From: JAFTYR01 sp964571375
Lineage (GTDB): Bacteria > Pseudomonadota > Gammaproteobacteria > Burkholderiales > Burkholderiaceae_F
DNA length: 64,000 nt
Direction of reading: 5' to 3'
Assembly: GCA_964571375.1 (NCBI GenBank)
Contig: CAZNBL010000002.1
Span: forward strand, 5,539-69,538
Both the position numbers and the translations under genes were made by a program. Of this stretch, positions 51,660 through 60,966 are shown in pieces (the first letter of the stretch is position 1; every line of letters starts with the position of its first letter). The notes below the pieces were generated by a model that did not search any database, was not told where the DNA came from, and worked only from the letters and a program-made list of their open reading frames with translations.

Positions 51660-53105
51660 TTAAAAACCGCAGTTCTTCAAAAGTTTAACAAGATGTTCGA
51701 CAGCTTGCGCGCCGAACTTCTCTGTCGGAAGGCGCCGCAGAGCGATATCTTCGGCACTGCAGGCAAATTCGTCGGATACGCAGTATTCGGCAAATTCAAT
51801 AAGACTCTGCGGAGCAGTTTCTGCTTCCATTGCTTCCCGGCAGATGGCCGTGCGGTCAAACTGCTTGAGTCGGTAAAGCGAAAGGAAGGTAGTGCCGCAG
51901 GGACGCTTGTAGATCAGCCCCTGCTCCACAGCTTCATGCATCGCATCTTCTGCCACACGTCGGCATTCGAGTCGGCTGCCGCCGACAACCGAAATCATAT
52001 TCTTGAATTCCGGTACGAATACAGCCTTTTCTGTCAGATCGGGACGGACCTTACCGCCGCAGTTCTTATTAAAGAATGCTTTCTTGGTGCGGATAAGCGC
52101 TCTGACATTGGATTCGACAGGTGCAAACAGAAGTACCTGGCGTGCTCTTTCAAGCAGACGGGCAGTGTCCTTCTTCGCGTCATCTTCATCGGCGGCAACA
52201 CCTGTGCGGACCGTACCGCCCATCGTGACAACGCCGTCGGACGGAGTGCACTCAAAGGGCATGCGACATAAACCGTCTGCAAAGAGTGCGGCTCTTTCAC
52301 CGTCGAAACACTTGCTGTCAACAGTAATGTGTTCCTGCTCATAGAAGGACAGAATGCTTCTGGCACCGGCATCGACTTTACGGCGGACGTCGTCCACAGC
52401 GGTTTCTGCGGCATTAAATACCATACGGCAACGAACGGTATATTCTTCGCCGTTCAATGCGTCGCGTGCTGTAAGAGCAGCAATTTCACCCTTTTCGCCG
52501 CGTTTTACATCAGTTACTTCGGTGTGATTCAAAACTACGGCACCGCGCATGTCTGCTGTCTTAAGCAGAGAAAGCGCGTGTTCTGTCGGTTTGACCAAAA
52601 CAGCATCGGTCTGAACGCCGCCCTTGAGATTGACGGGCTTGACCGACGGAAGACGGCGGATAACTTCAGTTCCGCTCATCCAGCGCAAACCGCCGAGGGA
52701 TGTTCCGCTCGGAGCAGAAAGGTTCATGGCGGCAAGCATCAGCAACCAAGCCTCTCTCTGAGCGCTCTTAAAGAAGGGAAGAATCAGCTGAGCTTTTTCA
52801 ACGACCTGCGGCGCATTGCCTAAGAGCAGACGGCGTTCCTGGAACTGACTCCTCAGACGCTTCCAGTGTCTCGGACAACGAAGCAGAGAGAAATCCGGCA
52901 TCAGCAGCTCGGAAGCAGCGGCAGTACCTCTGCAGAAATCCTCAGATTCGAGCAGCAACGTAGAAAAACCGCGTGAAGCCGCATCGACAGCCAAAGATGC
53001 GCCTGCCGCACCGCCGCCGATGATCACGACATCCCACAAGTAGTCCTGCTTGAGAATCTGAAATGCTTTTGCTCGGGATTCGCCCGACTTAATATTCTTT
53101 TCCAT
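51660..53105 (-). CDS. Divergent GlpD-like FAD-dependent oxidoreductase
   Basis: A 481-residue flavoprotein related to aerobic glycerol-3-phosphate dehydrogenase. The dinucleotide fold is intact (VVIIGGGAAGASLAVDAASRG, residues 26-46). The following segment, which in GlpD is GTSSRSTKLIHGG, reads GTAAASELLMPDF (residues 60-72), and GlpD's NATGPWV is NAAETAV. The C-terminal DAO_C-like domain is well kept (EFAEYCVSDEFACSAEDIALRRL region). AGGG lies before the ATG at 53105; the longer frame is unsupported. The gene stands alone before a terminator. It may have a changed substrate or have lost catalysis; which cannot be told from sequence. Confidence 0.78.
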   Translation of the reverse strand: MEKNIKSGESRAKAFQILKQDYLWDVVIIGGGAAGASLAVDAASRGFSTLLLESEDFCRGTAAASELLMPDFSLLRCPRHWKRLRSQFQERRLLLGNAPQVVEKAQLILPFFKSAQREAWLLMLAAMNLSAPSGTSLGGLRWMSGTEVIRRLPSVKPVNLKGGVQTDAVLVKPTEHALSLLKTADMRGAVVLNHTEVTDVKRGEKGEIAALTARDALNGEEYTVRCRMVFNAAETAVDDVRRKVDAGARSILSFYEQEHITVDSKCFDGERAALFADGLCRMPFECTPSDGVVTMGGTVRTGVAADEDDAKKDTARLLERARQVLLFAPVESNVRALIRTKKAFFNKNCGGKVRPDLTEKAVFVPEFKNMISVVGGSRLECRRVAEDAMHEAVEQGLIYKRPCGTTFLSLYRLKQFDRTAICREAMEAETAPQSLIEFAEYCVSDEFACSAEDIALRRLPTEKFGAQAVEHLVKLLKNCGF

Positions 53106-53344
53106 TACTTTTTCCCTCGGTACGTCCGAAGTGATGCTTTCGAGGCATTGTATACAAAATTGCCCGATTTTTTTATTCACCTCTTAGCTTAGAAATTTTT
53201 CCATTTAATTTATGTAGATAGAGACCGTCTGAGCCGTTTTTGAACACGATTCACTAAAAAAAGTTTTACCCCACCCTAACAAATTTTTGCGAAGTGTGGA
53301 ACAATGTAATCGTGAAGTATCAATTACAAGAAAGTGAGGACAAT

Positions 53345-53671
53345 ATGAAGCTTCCCCTCCAAGTTAGTTTCCACGGTATCGATCATTCCGAAGCTCTCGA
53401 ACAGCTCATCGCTAAAGAAGTAGAAGGTCTGCACAAGTTTGACGCAGAACTCATCAGCTGCCGCGTTGCTGTTGAATCCGAAGGTCGTCACCAGAACCAG
53501 GGGCGCGAATGCAGCGTGCGTGTCAATCTGACAGCTCCGGGCAAGGAATTTGTCATGAACACAAAGAACGAAGACGCACATGCAGCCGTCAGAGCCGCTT
53601 TCGACTCTCTCGTAAGACAGGTTAAGGACAATGCAGCTGTTCGCCGCGGCGACGTTAAGGCTCATCAGTAA
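53345..53671 (+). CDS. HPF/RaiA-family ribosome-associated protein
   Basis: A short (108-residue) member of the hibernation-factor/sigma-54 modulation family, expected to bind the 30S decoding region in resting cells. It begins KLPLQVSFHGIDHSEALEQLI, has SCRVAVESEGRHQNQGRECSVRVNL and ends VRRGDVKAHQ, closely resembling betaproteobacterial HPF/RaiA proteins. GAGG precedes the ATG at 53345; an upstream in-frame start is unlikely. It lacks the long-form C-terminal dimerisation domain. It lies alone upstream of uvrA, not next to rpoN. Confidence 0.93.
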   Translation: MKLPLQVSFHGIDHSEALEQLIAKEVEGLHKFDAELISCRVAVESEGRHQNQGRECSVRVNLTAPGKEFVMNTKNEDAHAAVRAAFDSLVRQVKDNAAVRRGDVKAHQ

Positions 53672-53687
53672 TCTGACCTGATACTCG

Positions 53688-53707
53688 GAGCAACCCGGGT
53701 TGCTCCG
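53688..53707. repeat. 20-bp perfect palindrome downstream of the HPF gene
   Basis: GGAGCAACCCGGGTTGCTCC is its own reverse complement and starts 17 bases after the stop codon. It has no T-run of its own; it may protect the 3' end or act with the next hairpin. Confidence 0.6.
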
Positions 53708-53712
53708 CAATA

Positions 53713-53749
53713 AGAAGAACAACTGTTCGCAGCTGTTCTTCTTTTTTCT
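53713..53749 (+). terminator. Terminator after the HPF gene
   Basis: AAGAAGAACAACTG and CAGCTGTTCTTCTT pair over 14 positions with one A-C mismatch around a TTCG tetraloop, followed by TTTT. The stretch from here to uvrA (53750-53892) shows no gene. Confidence 0.85.
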
Positions 53750-53892
53750 TGTCTGCACGAAACACTTCTCCCGCATTTCACGCCCGTTTAACTGAAAAAC
53801 ACAAAAAGCTGCCGTCAACTCTTTCACTGCCTTCAAAATTGCAGTAGCCTCTACAGACCTTTGACCCAGTTTTTTCGTTGGATTTTCGGTTA

Positions 53893-56800
53893 ATGACTAC
53901 AAAAGATAAAACCGACAAGAGCATCCGAATTTACGGTGCCAATCAAAACAACCTGCGCAACATCAATGTCAGCTTCGAGGCAGGCAAGCTGACCGTTGTC
54001 ACCGGCGTATCCGGCTCAGGTAAGTCTTCTTTGGTTTTCGACACACTTTATGCCGAAGGCCAAAGACGCTATGTCGAAACATTCAGTCCCTATGTCCGAC
54101 AGTTCTTAGACCGTATGGACCGACCGAACGTCAAGAAAATCGACGGTATTCCGCCTGCGATCGCGATTGATCAGACCAATCCGGTCAGAACATCCCGCTC
54201 GACCGTCGGTACCATGACGGAAATCAACGATCACCTGAAACTGCTCTTTGCTCAGGCGGCCCGACTTTACTGCCGTCGTTGCGGACAGGAAGTCACCAAA
54301 GACAATCCCGAAAGCATTTGGCAGAAAGTGAGCAATCACTGCGGCAAACTTCCCGCAGACACGAGACTTTTCGTACTCTTTACCGTCGAAGTCCCGAAGA
54401 AATTCCCCGCAGACGATGCGGTACAGGCTCTTAATGCAGAAGGTTTCACCCGCGTCAGCGTTTCCAAAAACGCCAAGACCGGCGACCACATTCTCGAAGT
54501 CATTGCCGACCGCTTTAAGTCTTCCGTAGACAAGGCTCGCGCCATCGATGCCATCGAACAGTCTCTGCTTAAAGGCAAAGGCTGCATGAGCGTACGAGCC
54601 GAAGACCGCGAAGGCAATGTGATTGCTCACTGGCATTTCTCTGAAAAGCTCACCTGCGCGGACTGCGGCATTCATTACAGTGCACCGCATCAATCGACAT
54701 TCAGCTTCAACTCTCCGCTCGGCGCCTGCGAAACCTGCAGAGGGTTCGGCCGTGTCATCGGCGTCGACTACGACCTGGTTGTACCGGACAGAAGCAAGTC
54801 GCTGAGCGAAGGTGCAGTCAAACCCTGGACCACCGATGCCTATGCCGAATGTCAGGACGATCTCCTGAAGTACGCTAAAAAAGCCGGTATCGCCACCGAC
54901 GTCCCCTTTGGCGAATTGCCCGAAGAAGACCAGAAGTGGGTTTTCGAAGGCGATCCCAAGTGGACGAGCTGGCGCTCCAAGTCCTGGTACGGCGTCAAAC
55001 ACTTCTTTGACTGGCTGGAAACCAAAGCCTACAAAATGCACGTGAGGGTTCTTCTCTCCCGTTACCGCAGCTACAACGAATGTCCGACATGCGGCGGCAC
55101 CCGCCTGAAAGCAGAAGCCCTTCTTTGGCGTATCGGAACCCGAGAAGATGCCGACCGCATCATGAGTGAGCGCAGCAATGCCAAAGCTGTACTCCCGGGC
55201 TTCAATATTCATGAGCTGATGACGCTGCCGATCGAAAAGCTCAAAGTTTTCTTCGACCATCTGACCCTTACGGCAGAACAGGCCGAAGCCTGCAAAATGC
55301 TGCTCGATGAAATCCGATGCCGCCTGAACTTCCTCAACGAAGTCGGACTCGGCTACCTGACGCTTGACCGACAGAGCCGCACGCTCTCGGGCGGCGAAGT
55401 CCAGCGAATCAACCTCACCACCGCTCTCGGCACTTCGCTCGTCAATACACTCTTTGTACTTGATGAGCCGTCCATCGGTCTGCATCCGCAGGAAATCGAC
55501 CGTATCAACTCAGTCATGCACCGCCTCAGAAGCTCCGGCAATACTCTGGTTGTCGTAGAACACGATCCGCAGGTCATGCTCGCCGCCGACCGAATCCTGG
55601 ACATGGGCCCCGGCCCCGGCACCAGAGGCGGCCGACTGGTATTTGACGGCACTCCTGCCGGTCTTCGCAAAGCCAATACACTGACCGGTCAGTATCTGAG
55701 AGGCACACTGCGTATTCCGAAGAGCAAGCAGCGCAAAATCACGCTTAAAACGCCTGCATTGGTTCTTTTCGGCGCAAAAGAACACAACCTCAAGGATCTC
55801 GATATCCGAATCCCTCTGCGCTCGCTCGTCTGCATTGCCGGCGTTTCCGGTTCGGGTAAATCCACATTGGTTCAGGACATCCTGATTCCTGCTCTGATGA
55901 AGAAAAAGGGCAAGCCCACCGACGCTCCGGGCCAGTACGACGAAATCAAGGGCGCTGAGCTCATCAATGATGTCGTTTTTGTTGATCAGTCCCCTATCGG
56001 AAAAACTACACGTAGTAATCCGGCAGTCTTTGTCGGAGCGTTCGACGCTTTCCGAAAGATTTTTGCGGCCGCTCCCTTGTCGCGTGCCCGCGGCTACACG
56101 CCGGGTACTTTCAGCTTCAACTCCGGCACGGGTCGATGCCCGAGTTGCGAAGGCAGCGGTTTCGAGCACATCGAAATGCAGTTCCTCTCAGACGTATACC
56201 TGAGCTGTCCGGACTGCAACGGTCTTCGCTATCGTCCCGAAACCCTGGAAGTTACCGTTGAAAGAGACGGCCGTAAGTTCAACATTGCCGATGTGCTGAA
56301 CCTGACGGTCAGAGAAGCCCTCGAACTCTTCGGCGGCAATAAGGAAATTTTGAGAACGCTGACTCCGTTGCAGAAAGTCGGTCTCGACTACCTGAAACTC
56401 GGCCAGCCCGTCCCGACACTCTCGGGCGGCGAAGCTCAGCGCTTAAAGCTTGCCAAGCACCTTGCCGAAGCCAAGAGCAGCGCTTCTCCGAACAACCTGT
56501 TTGTATTCGACGAACCCACCAGCGGTCTTCATTTTGACGATATCGCCAAGCTCATGCGGTCCCTGAACGAACTTGTCGAAGCCGGTCACTCCGTCATCCT
56601 GGTCGAACACAACCTTGACGTCATTAATGCGGCTGACTGGATCATCGAACTCGGTCCCGAAGGCGGAGAAAAAGGCGGCTATGAACTCTTTGCCGGTACA
56701 GCCGATACTCTTTCGATCAAAGAGACACCGACCGGTCTTGCACTTGCGTCCTACCGCAAAGCACTTGCCAACAACAATCCGTCGGCATACTTCACCCTGC

Positions 56801-59436
56801 CGCACGATAAGAACGCAGGAAAGCCGTCCGCCGGACAGCTTGAAGCTCAGAAAGACAATGCGATCGTTGTGGTCAACGCAAGAGAACACAATCTGAAGAA
56901 TCTCTCGCTGGAAATTCCGAGAGACAAGTTCACGGTCATCACAGGCGTTTCCGGTTCCGGTAAGTCCACGCTCGCTTTCGACCTGGTTTTCAACGAAGGT
57001 CAGCGCCGCTACCTGGAATCTCTCAATGCCTACGCCCGCTCGATGGTTCAGCCGGCCAGCCGCCCCGACGTCGATGCTATTTACGGCATTCCGCCGACAG
57101 TGGCGATCGAACAGAGAACTTCGAGAGGCGGTCAGAAGTCGACGGTTGCAACACTGACCGAGATCTATCACTTCCTGAGACTGCTGTATGTCAAACTCGG
57201 CGTACAGTACTGTCCCGACTGCCGTATCCCGGTTGAACCGCTTTCCTTTGACTCTATTCTTGCCAGAGTCATGACTGAGTTCAAAGGTCGTCAGATCACC
57301 TTTGTCGCGCCTCTTATCAAGAACCGTAAAGGTATCTATAAAGATCTTGCCGCCTGGGCTCACAGCAAGGGCTTCCCGGAACTGATCGTCGACAACCGTA
57401 TTGTTCCGACACGTCCCTTTACGGCTCTTGCAAGATTCAGAGAGCACACCATCGGCCTGCCTATTGCAACAATTGCAGTCGAGCCGGAAAACGAAGCCAA
57501 GATCAAACACGCTCTCGGCGATGCCTTGGAACACGGTAAAGGTGTTGTCGAAGCTTGGGAAGGTACCGTTGCTGTCGAAAGCTTCTCGACGGAGCGCGGC
57601 TGTCCGGAATGCGGCAGAAGTTTCCCCGAACTTTCTCCGAGACTCTTTTCCTACAACTCCAAGCTCGGTTGGTGCGACAGCTGTATGGGCAACGGCATCC
57701 AGCTCTTTAAAGATGCTATCGATCAGGACAATCAGATCGGTGAAGTCAGAGAAGATAAGATCGAAATGAAGGTCGTATGCCCGAGCTGTAGCGGTGCACG
57801 ATTAAATCCGATTGCCCGCGGCGTTCGTTTCCAGGACAAATCCATTGATGAAATTGCGGCAATGACGATCGATGAGGCGGAAGCCTTCTTTAAGGGAATC
57901 AAACTGAACGATCGCGACTCCTTGATTGCCAAGGATCCGATTGCAGAAATTCTTGCGCGTCTTTCCTTCCTGCGTGAAGTCGGCCTTACCTACCTGAACC
58001 TCGATCGCTCGGCTCCGACTCTTTCGGGCGGCGAAGCTCAGCGTATCCGCCTCGCCTCTCAGCTCGGCACCAATCTGCAGGGTGTCTGTTATGTGCTCGA
58101 CGAGCCGACCATCGGTCTGCACCCGAGAGACAACCGCATTCTTCTGAAGGCTCTTGAGCAGCTCACCTCCAACGGCAATTCGCTGTTGGTTGTCGAACAT
58201 GACGAAGATACTATCGAACGTGCCGACCACGTTATCGACATCGGCCCCGGTGCAGGCGCACGCGGCGGCCAGCTGATTGCTCAAGGTACGATCGAAGAGA
58301 TCATGAATAATGAAAACTCTCTGACCGGCCGTTACCTCAAGCACCCGCTCAAACACACCGGGAAAGCAAAAATCAAAACCGGCGATGAGGATCCTGTTAT
58401 CGAAATCGTCAACGCTGACGAGCACAATCTTGCGGTTGAATCGGCAAAGTTCCCGCTTAACCGACTGATTGTCGTTACGGGTGTTTCCGGTTCAGGTAAG
58501 TCGACATTGGCACGAAGTGTGCTGCTGCGCAATCTGCAGGAAGCCGTTCAGAAGCAGGGAGATGTCCGATTTGTCGGTTGCGAAGCGTTAAGCGGCTGGG
58601 AACAGGTTGACCGCGTTCTTGAAGTCGATCAGACGCCTGTCGGCAAAACACCGAGATCTTGCCCGGCGACCTATGTCGGTTTCTGGGATGCCATCCGCAA
58701 GCTCTTTGCAGAAACCAACGAAGCTAAAGAACGAGGCTACAACGCATCCCGCTTCTCCTTTAACGTCAAGGGCGGCCGATGCGACGCCTGCGAAGGACAG
58801 GGTGTAAAGACCTTGGAAATGAACTTCCTGCCCGACGTCAAAGTAACCTGCGACGTCTGCGGCTCCATGCGCTTCAACGAAGAAACGCTGCATGTACAGT
58901 GGAAGGGCAAATCCATCGGCGATGTCCTGAAGATGGAAGTGGACGAGGCTGTCGAATTCTTTGCCAATCAGAGTTCCATCCTGCATCCGCTCAAACTGAT
59001 GCAGGACGTCGGTCTCGGATACCTTACGCTCGGTCAGCCCTCTCCTACCCTCTCCGGCGGCGAAGCTCAGCGCATCAAATTAGTATCCGAACTGACCAAG
59101 GTAAGAGACGACCTCACCAAGCGAGGCAGAAAGAGTCCGCATACCTTCTATGTTCTCGATGAACCGACAGTAGGTCTTCATATGGCCGACGTCGACAAAC
59201 TCATCAAGGTTCTGCAAAGACTTTCTGCTGCCGGCAATACGGTTGTCGTTATCGAACACAACCTTGACGTGATTGCGGAAGCCGACTGGATTATCGACAT
59301 GGGGCCGGAAGGCGGTTCCGAGGGCGGTAAAGTTATCTTCCAGGGTCCTCCGGAGAAATTCGTCCGAAGAAAGACGCATACATCCGTAGCACTCAAGGAA
59401 TTCCTTGCACGATCCAAGGAGCGTAATGCCAAGTAA
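53893..59436 (+). CDS. uvrA: Tandem-duplicated (dimeric-form) excinuclease subunit UvrA
   Basis: UvrA recognises bulky DNA lesions and loads UvrB for nucleotide excision repair. It normally works as a dimer of about 940 residues; this single frame encodes about 1847, two complete UvrA units in tandem. There are four Walker A motifs GVSGSGKS (near residues 38, 649, 1017, 1529) and four ABC signatures LSGGE (near 497, 841, 1375, 1719). Each half keeps its own zinc cysteines (CRRC, CPTC, CPSC/CPDC; CPDC, CPEC, CPSC, CDAC/CDVC). The halves are clearly diverged from each other. ATG at 53893; a TTG five codons earlier is less likely. Fused UvrA is known in chlamydiae and in some other bacteria. Confidence 0.96.
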   Translation: MTTKDKTDKSIRIYGANQNNLRNINVSFEAGKLTVVTGVSGSGKSSLVFDTLYAEGQRRYVETFSPYVRQFLDRMDRPNVKKIDGIPPAIAIDQTNPVRTSRSTVGTMTEINDHLKLLFAQAARLYCRRCGQEVTKDNPESIWQKVSNHCGKLPADTRLFVLFTVEVPKKFPADDAVQALNAEGFTRVSVSKNAKTGDHILEVIADRFKSSVDKARAIDAIEQSLLKGKGCMSVRAEDREGNVIAHWHFSEKLTCADCGIHYSAPHQSTFSFNSPLGACETCRGFGRVIGVDYDLVVPDRSKSLSEGAVKPWTTDAYAECQDDLLKYAKKAGIATDVPFGELPEEDQKWVFEGDPKWTSWRSKSWYGVKHFFDWLETKAYKMHVRVLLSRYRSYNECPTCGGTRLKAEALLWRIGTREDADRIMSERSNAKAVLPGFNIHELMTLPIEKLKVFFDHLTLTAEQAEACKMLLDEIRCRLNFLNEVGLGYLTLDRQSRTLSGGEVQRINLTTALGTSLVNTLFVLDEPSIGLHPQEIDRINSVMHRLRSSGNTLVVVEHDPQVMLAADRILDMGPGPGTRGGRLVFDGTPAGLRKANTLTGQYLRGTLRIPKSKQRKITLKTPALVLFGAKEHNLKDLDIRIPLRSLVCIAGVSGSGKSTLVQDILIPALMKKKGKPTDAPGQYDEIKGAELINDVVFVDQSPIGKTTRSNPAVFVGAFDAFRKIFAAAPLSRARGYTPGTFSFNSGTGRCPSCEGSGFEHIEMQFLSDVYLSCPDCNGLRYRPETLEVTVERDGRKFNIADVLNLTVREALELFGGNKEILRTLTPLQKVGLDYLKLGQPVPTLSGGEAQRLKLAKHLAEAKSSASPNNLFVFDEPTSGLHFDDIAKLMRSLNELVEAGHSVILVEHNLDVINAADWIIELGPEGGEKGGYELFAGTADTLSIKETPTGLALASYRKALANNNPSAYFTLPHDKNAGKPSAGQLEAQKDNAIVVVNAREHNLKNLSLEIPRDKFTVITGVSGSGKSTLAFDLVFNEGQRRYLESLNAYARSMVQPASRPDVDAIYGIPPTVAIEQRTSRGGQKSTVATLTEIYHFLRLLYVKLGVQYCPDCRIPVEPLSFDSILARVMTEFKGRQITFVAPLIKNRKGIYKDLAAWAHSKGFPELIVDNRIVPTRPFTALARFREHTIGLPIATIAVEPENEAKIKHALGDALEHGKGVVEAWEGTVAVESFSTERGCPECGRSFPELSPRLFSYNSKLGWCDSCMGNGIQLFKDAIDQDNQIGEVREDKIEMKVVCPSCSGARLNPIARGVRFQDKSIDEIAAMTIDEAEAFFKGIKLNDRDSLIAKDPIAEILARLSFLREVGLTYLNLDRSAPTLSGGEAQRIRLASQLGTNLQGVCYVLDEPTIGLHPRDNRILLKALEQLTSNGNSLLVVEHDEDTIERADHVIDIGPGAGARGGQLIAQGTIEEIMNNENSLTGRYLKHPLKHTGKAKIKTGDEDPVIEIVNADEHNLAVESAKFPLNRLIVVTGVSGSGKSTLARSVLLRNLQEAVQKQGDVRFVGCEALSGWEQVDRVLEVDQTPVGKTPRSCPATYVGFWDAIRKLFAETNEAKERGYNASRFSFNVKGGRCDACEGQGVKTLEMNFLPDVKVTCDVCGSMRFNEETLHVQWKGKSIGDVLKMEVDEAVEFFANQSSILHPLKLMQDVGLGYLTLGQPSPTLSGGEAQRIKLVSELTKVRDDLTKRGRKSPHTFYVLDEPTVGLHMADVDKLIKVLQRLSAAGNTVVVIEHNLDVIAEADWIIDMGPEGGSEGGKVIFQGPPEKFVRRKTHTSVALKEFLARSKERNAK

Positions 59437-59462
59437 TTCATTACAACGCCGGTAATCCGGCC

Positions 59463-59500
59463 AACGAAAAAAGGACAGCCGAGCTGTCCTTTTTTTCGTT
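59463..59500 (+). terminator. Terminator after uvrA
   Basis: AACGAAAAAAGGACAGC and GCTGTCCTTTTTTTCGTT form a long stem around a CGA loop, with the T-run inside the 3' arm. It is symmetrical enough to work on both strands. Confidence 0.92.
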
Positions 59501-59529
59501 CGGCATACTCATTGCAACGCCGAAATAAA

Positions 59530-59553
59530 AATCCGGGGCCTAAGCCCCGGATT
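59530..59553 (-). terminator. Terminator after dcuB
   Basis: AATCCGGGGC and GCCCCGGATT form a perfect 10-bp stem with a four-base loop, followed on the minus strand by TTTATTTC. It lies 51 bases beyond the dcuB stop. Confidence 0.88.
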
Positions 59554-59604
59554 AATGTTCATGAGAATTCAGTATTTCTTATTCTTATTGGACTGTCCTG
59601 ATCC

Positions 59605-60966
59605 TTAGATCCAGCCGTACAGGTAGGCGAAGACATAACCCATGCAGGTAGCTGTTGCAACGCCGATGATGCCCGGGAGGATGAAGGAGTGGTTGATCAC
59701 GAACTTACCGATCTTAGTTGTACCGGAGCGGTCGAATTCGATGGATGCCAGGTCGGACGGATATGTCGGGATGATGTAGTAGCCGTAGCAAGCAGAGATA
59801 AGACCTGCAACGATTCCCGGAGGTGTACCGACAGCCAGAGCAACCGGAACGATAGTTGCAACGGCGGCAGCCTGAGAGTTCAGGAGCTTGGATACGATGA
59901 AGATAACGATAGCGTATGCCCACGGATAGTTCTTAACGTATTCAACGAGAACTGCCTTGAGTTCAGCAAGGTGAGCGTGGAAGACTGTGTCGGACATCCA
60001 TGCAACACCGAAGACGGAAACCACAGCGACCATACCGGAGCGGAACACGGATGTGTTACCGATAGCCTTCGGAGAGACCTTAGTGGCAATAACCATCAGA
60101 GCAGCGCCTGTCAGCATGAACATCTGAATAACCAGAGTCATGGAGAGGTGCTTCTTGCCGACCATCGGACGCAGTTCGGAGAATGCACCGAGGATAGCAA
60201 CAACGACGACCACGCCGAGGAAGATCCACAGAGCAAGCCACTGCTTGGACGGGAGCTTCTTGCCAAGGAGAGTGATGGAGTCACCGTAAACGTACTTCTT
60301 AGCTTCCGGATCGCTGATGAGAGCCTGGAATTCCGGATCCTTATCGAGGTCCTTACCGCGGAAGTTGGAGTATGTAGCCATTACGAGCAGACCGATGAAG
60401 CCGCAGGGAATGGTCAGGGACAGAAGGTTAACAAGACCGATTTCCTGGCCGTTAGCGAGTGTGTGGCCGGCAAGCAGAGCAACTGCGGAAACGCAGGCTA
60501 CGGAAACCGGAGAGCAGATCACACCCATCTGAGCAGCAATGGAAGTAGCTGCCATCGGACGTTCCGGACGGACGTTTGTCTTAATAGCAACGTCGTAAAC
60601 AATCGGGAGAAGTGTGTAAACAGTGTGGCCTGTACCGCAGAGGATGGTCAGGATGAAGCTGCACATCGGAGCGAGGTAGGTCACAAACTTCGGGTTGTTA
60701 CGCAGAACGCGTTCAGCAACCTGAAGCAGGCAGTCGAGACCGCCGGTAGCCTGAAGAGTAGCACCAGCTGCAACCACTGCAACAATAGTCAGAATAACGT
60801 CGACCGGAGGTTTGCCCGGAGGAATACCAAGCCAGGGCTTCGGGCCGAAGATGAAGATGATCAGACCGATACCGCCGATCAGACCGAGATAAATACTACC
60901 CTTCTTAGCACCGAAGAAGAGGATTACCAGAAGTAATACGAATTGAAACCAAAAATACGCACTCAT
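59605..60966 (-). CDS. dcuB: Anaerobic C4-dicarboxylate antiporter DcuB
   Basis: DcuB exchanges external fumarate, malate or aspartate for internal succinate during fumarate respiration. The 453-residue, roughly 12-helix inner-membrane protein matches E. coli DcuB along its whole length: PGKPPVDVILTIVAVVAAGA, TILCGTGHTVYTLLPI, NVRPERPMAATSIAAQMG, FRGKDLDKDPEFQ and PTYPSDLASIEFDRSGTT. Length and sequence favour DcuB over DcuA. AAGGAG precedes the ATG. It is a single gene with a long AT-rich upstream region. Presence implies a life by anaerobic fumarate or aspartate metabolism. Confidence 0.95.
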   Translation of the reverse strand: MSAYFWFQFVLLLVILFFGAKKGSIYLGLIGGIGLIIFIFGPKPWLGIPPGKPPVDVILTIVAVVAAGATLQATGGLDCLLQVAERVLRNNPKFVTYLAPMCSFILTILCGTGHTVYTLLPIVYDVAIKTNVRPERPMAATSIAAQMGVICSPVSVACVSAVALLAGHTLANGQEIGLVNLLSLTIPCGFIGLLVMATYSNFRGKDLDKDPEFQALISDPEAKKYVYGDSITLLGKKLPSKQWLALWIFLGVVVVVAILGAFSELRPMVGKKHLSMTLVIQMFMLTGAALMVIATKVSPKAIGNTSVFRSGMVAVVSVFGVAWMSDTVFHAHLAELKAVLVEYVKNYPWAYAIVIFIVSKLLNSQAAAVATIVPVALAVGTPPGIVAGLISACYGYYIIPTYPSDLASIEFDRSGTTKIGKFVINHSFILPGIIGVATATCMGYVFAYLYGWI

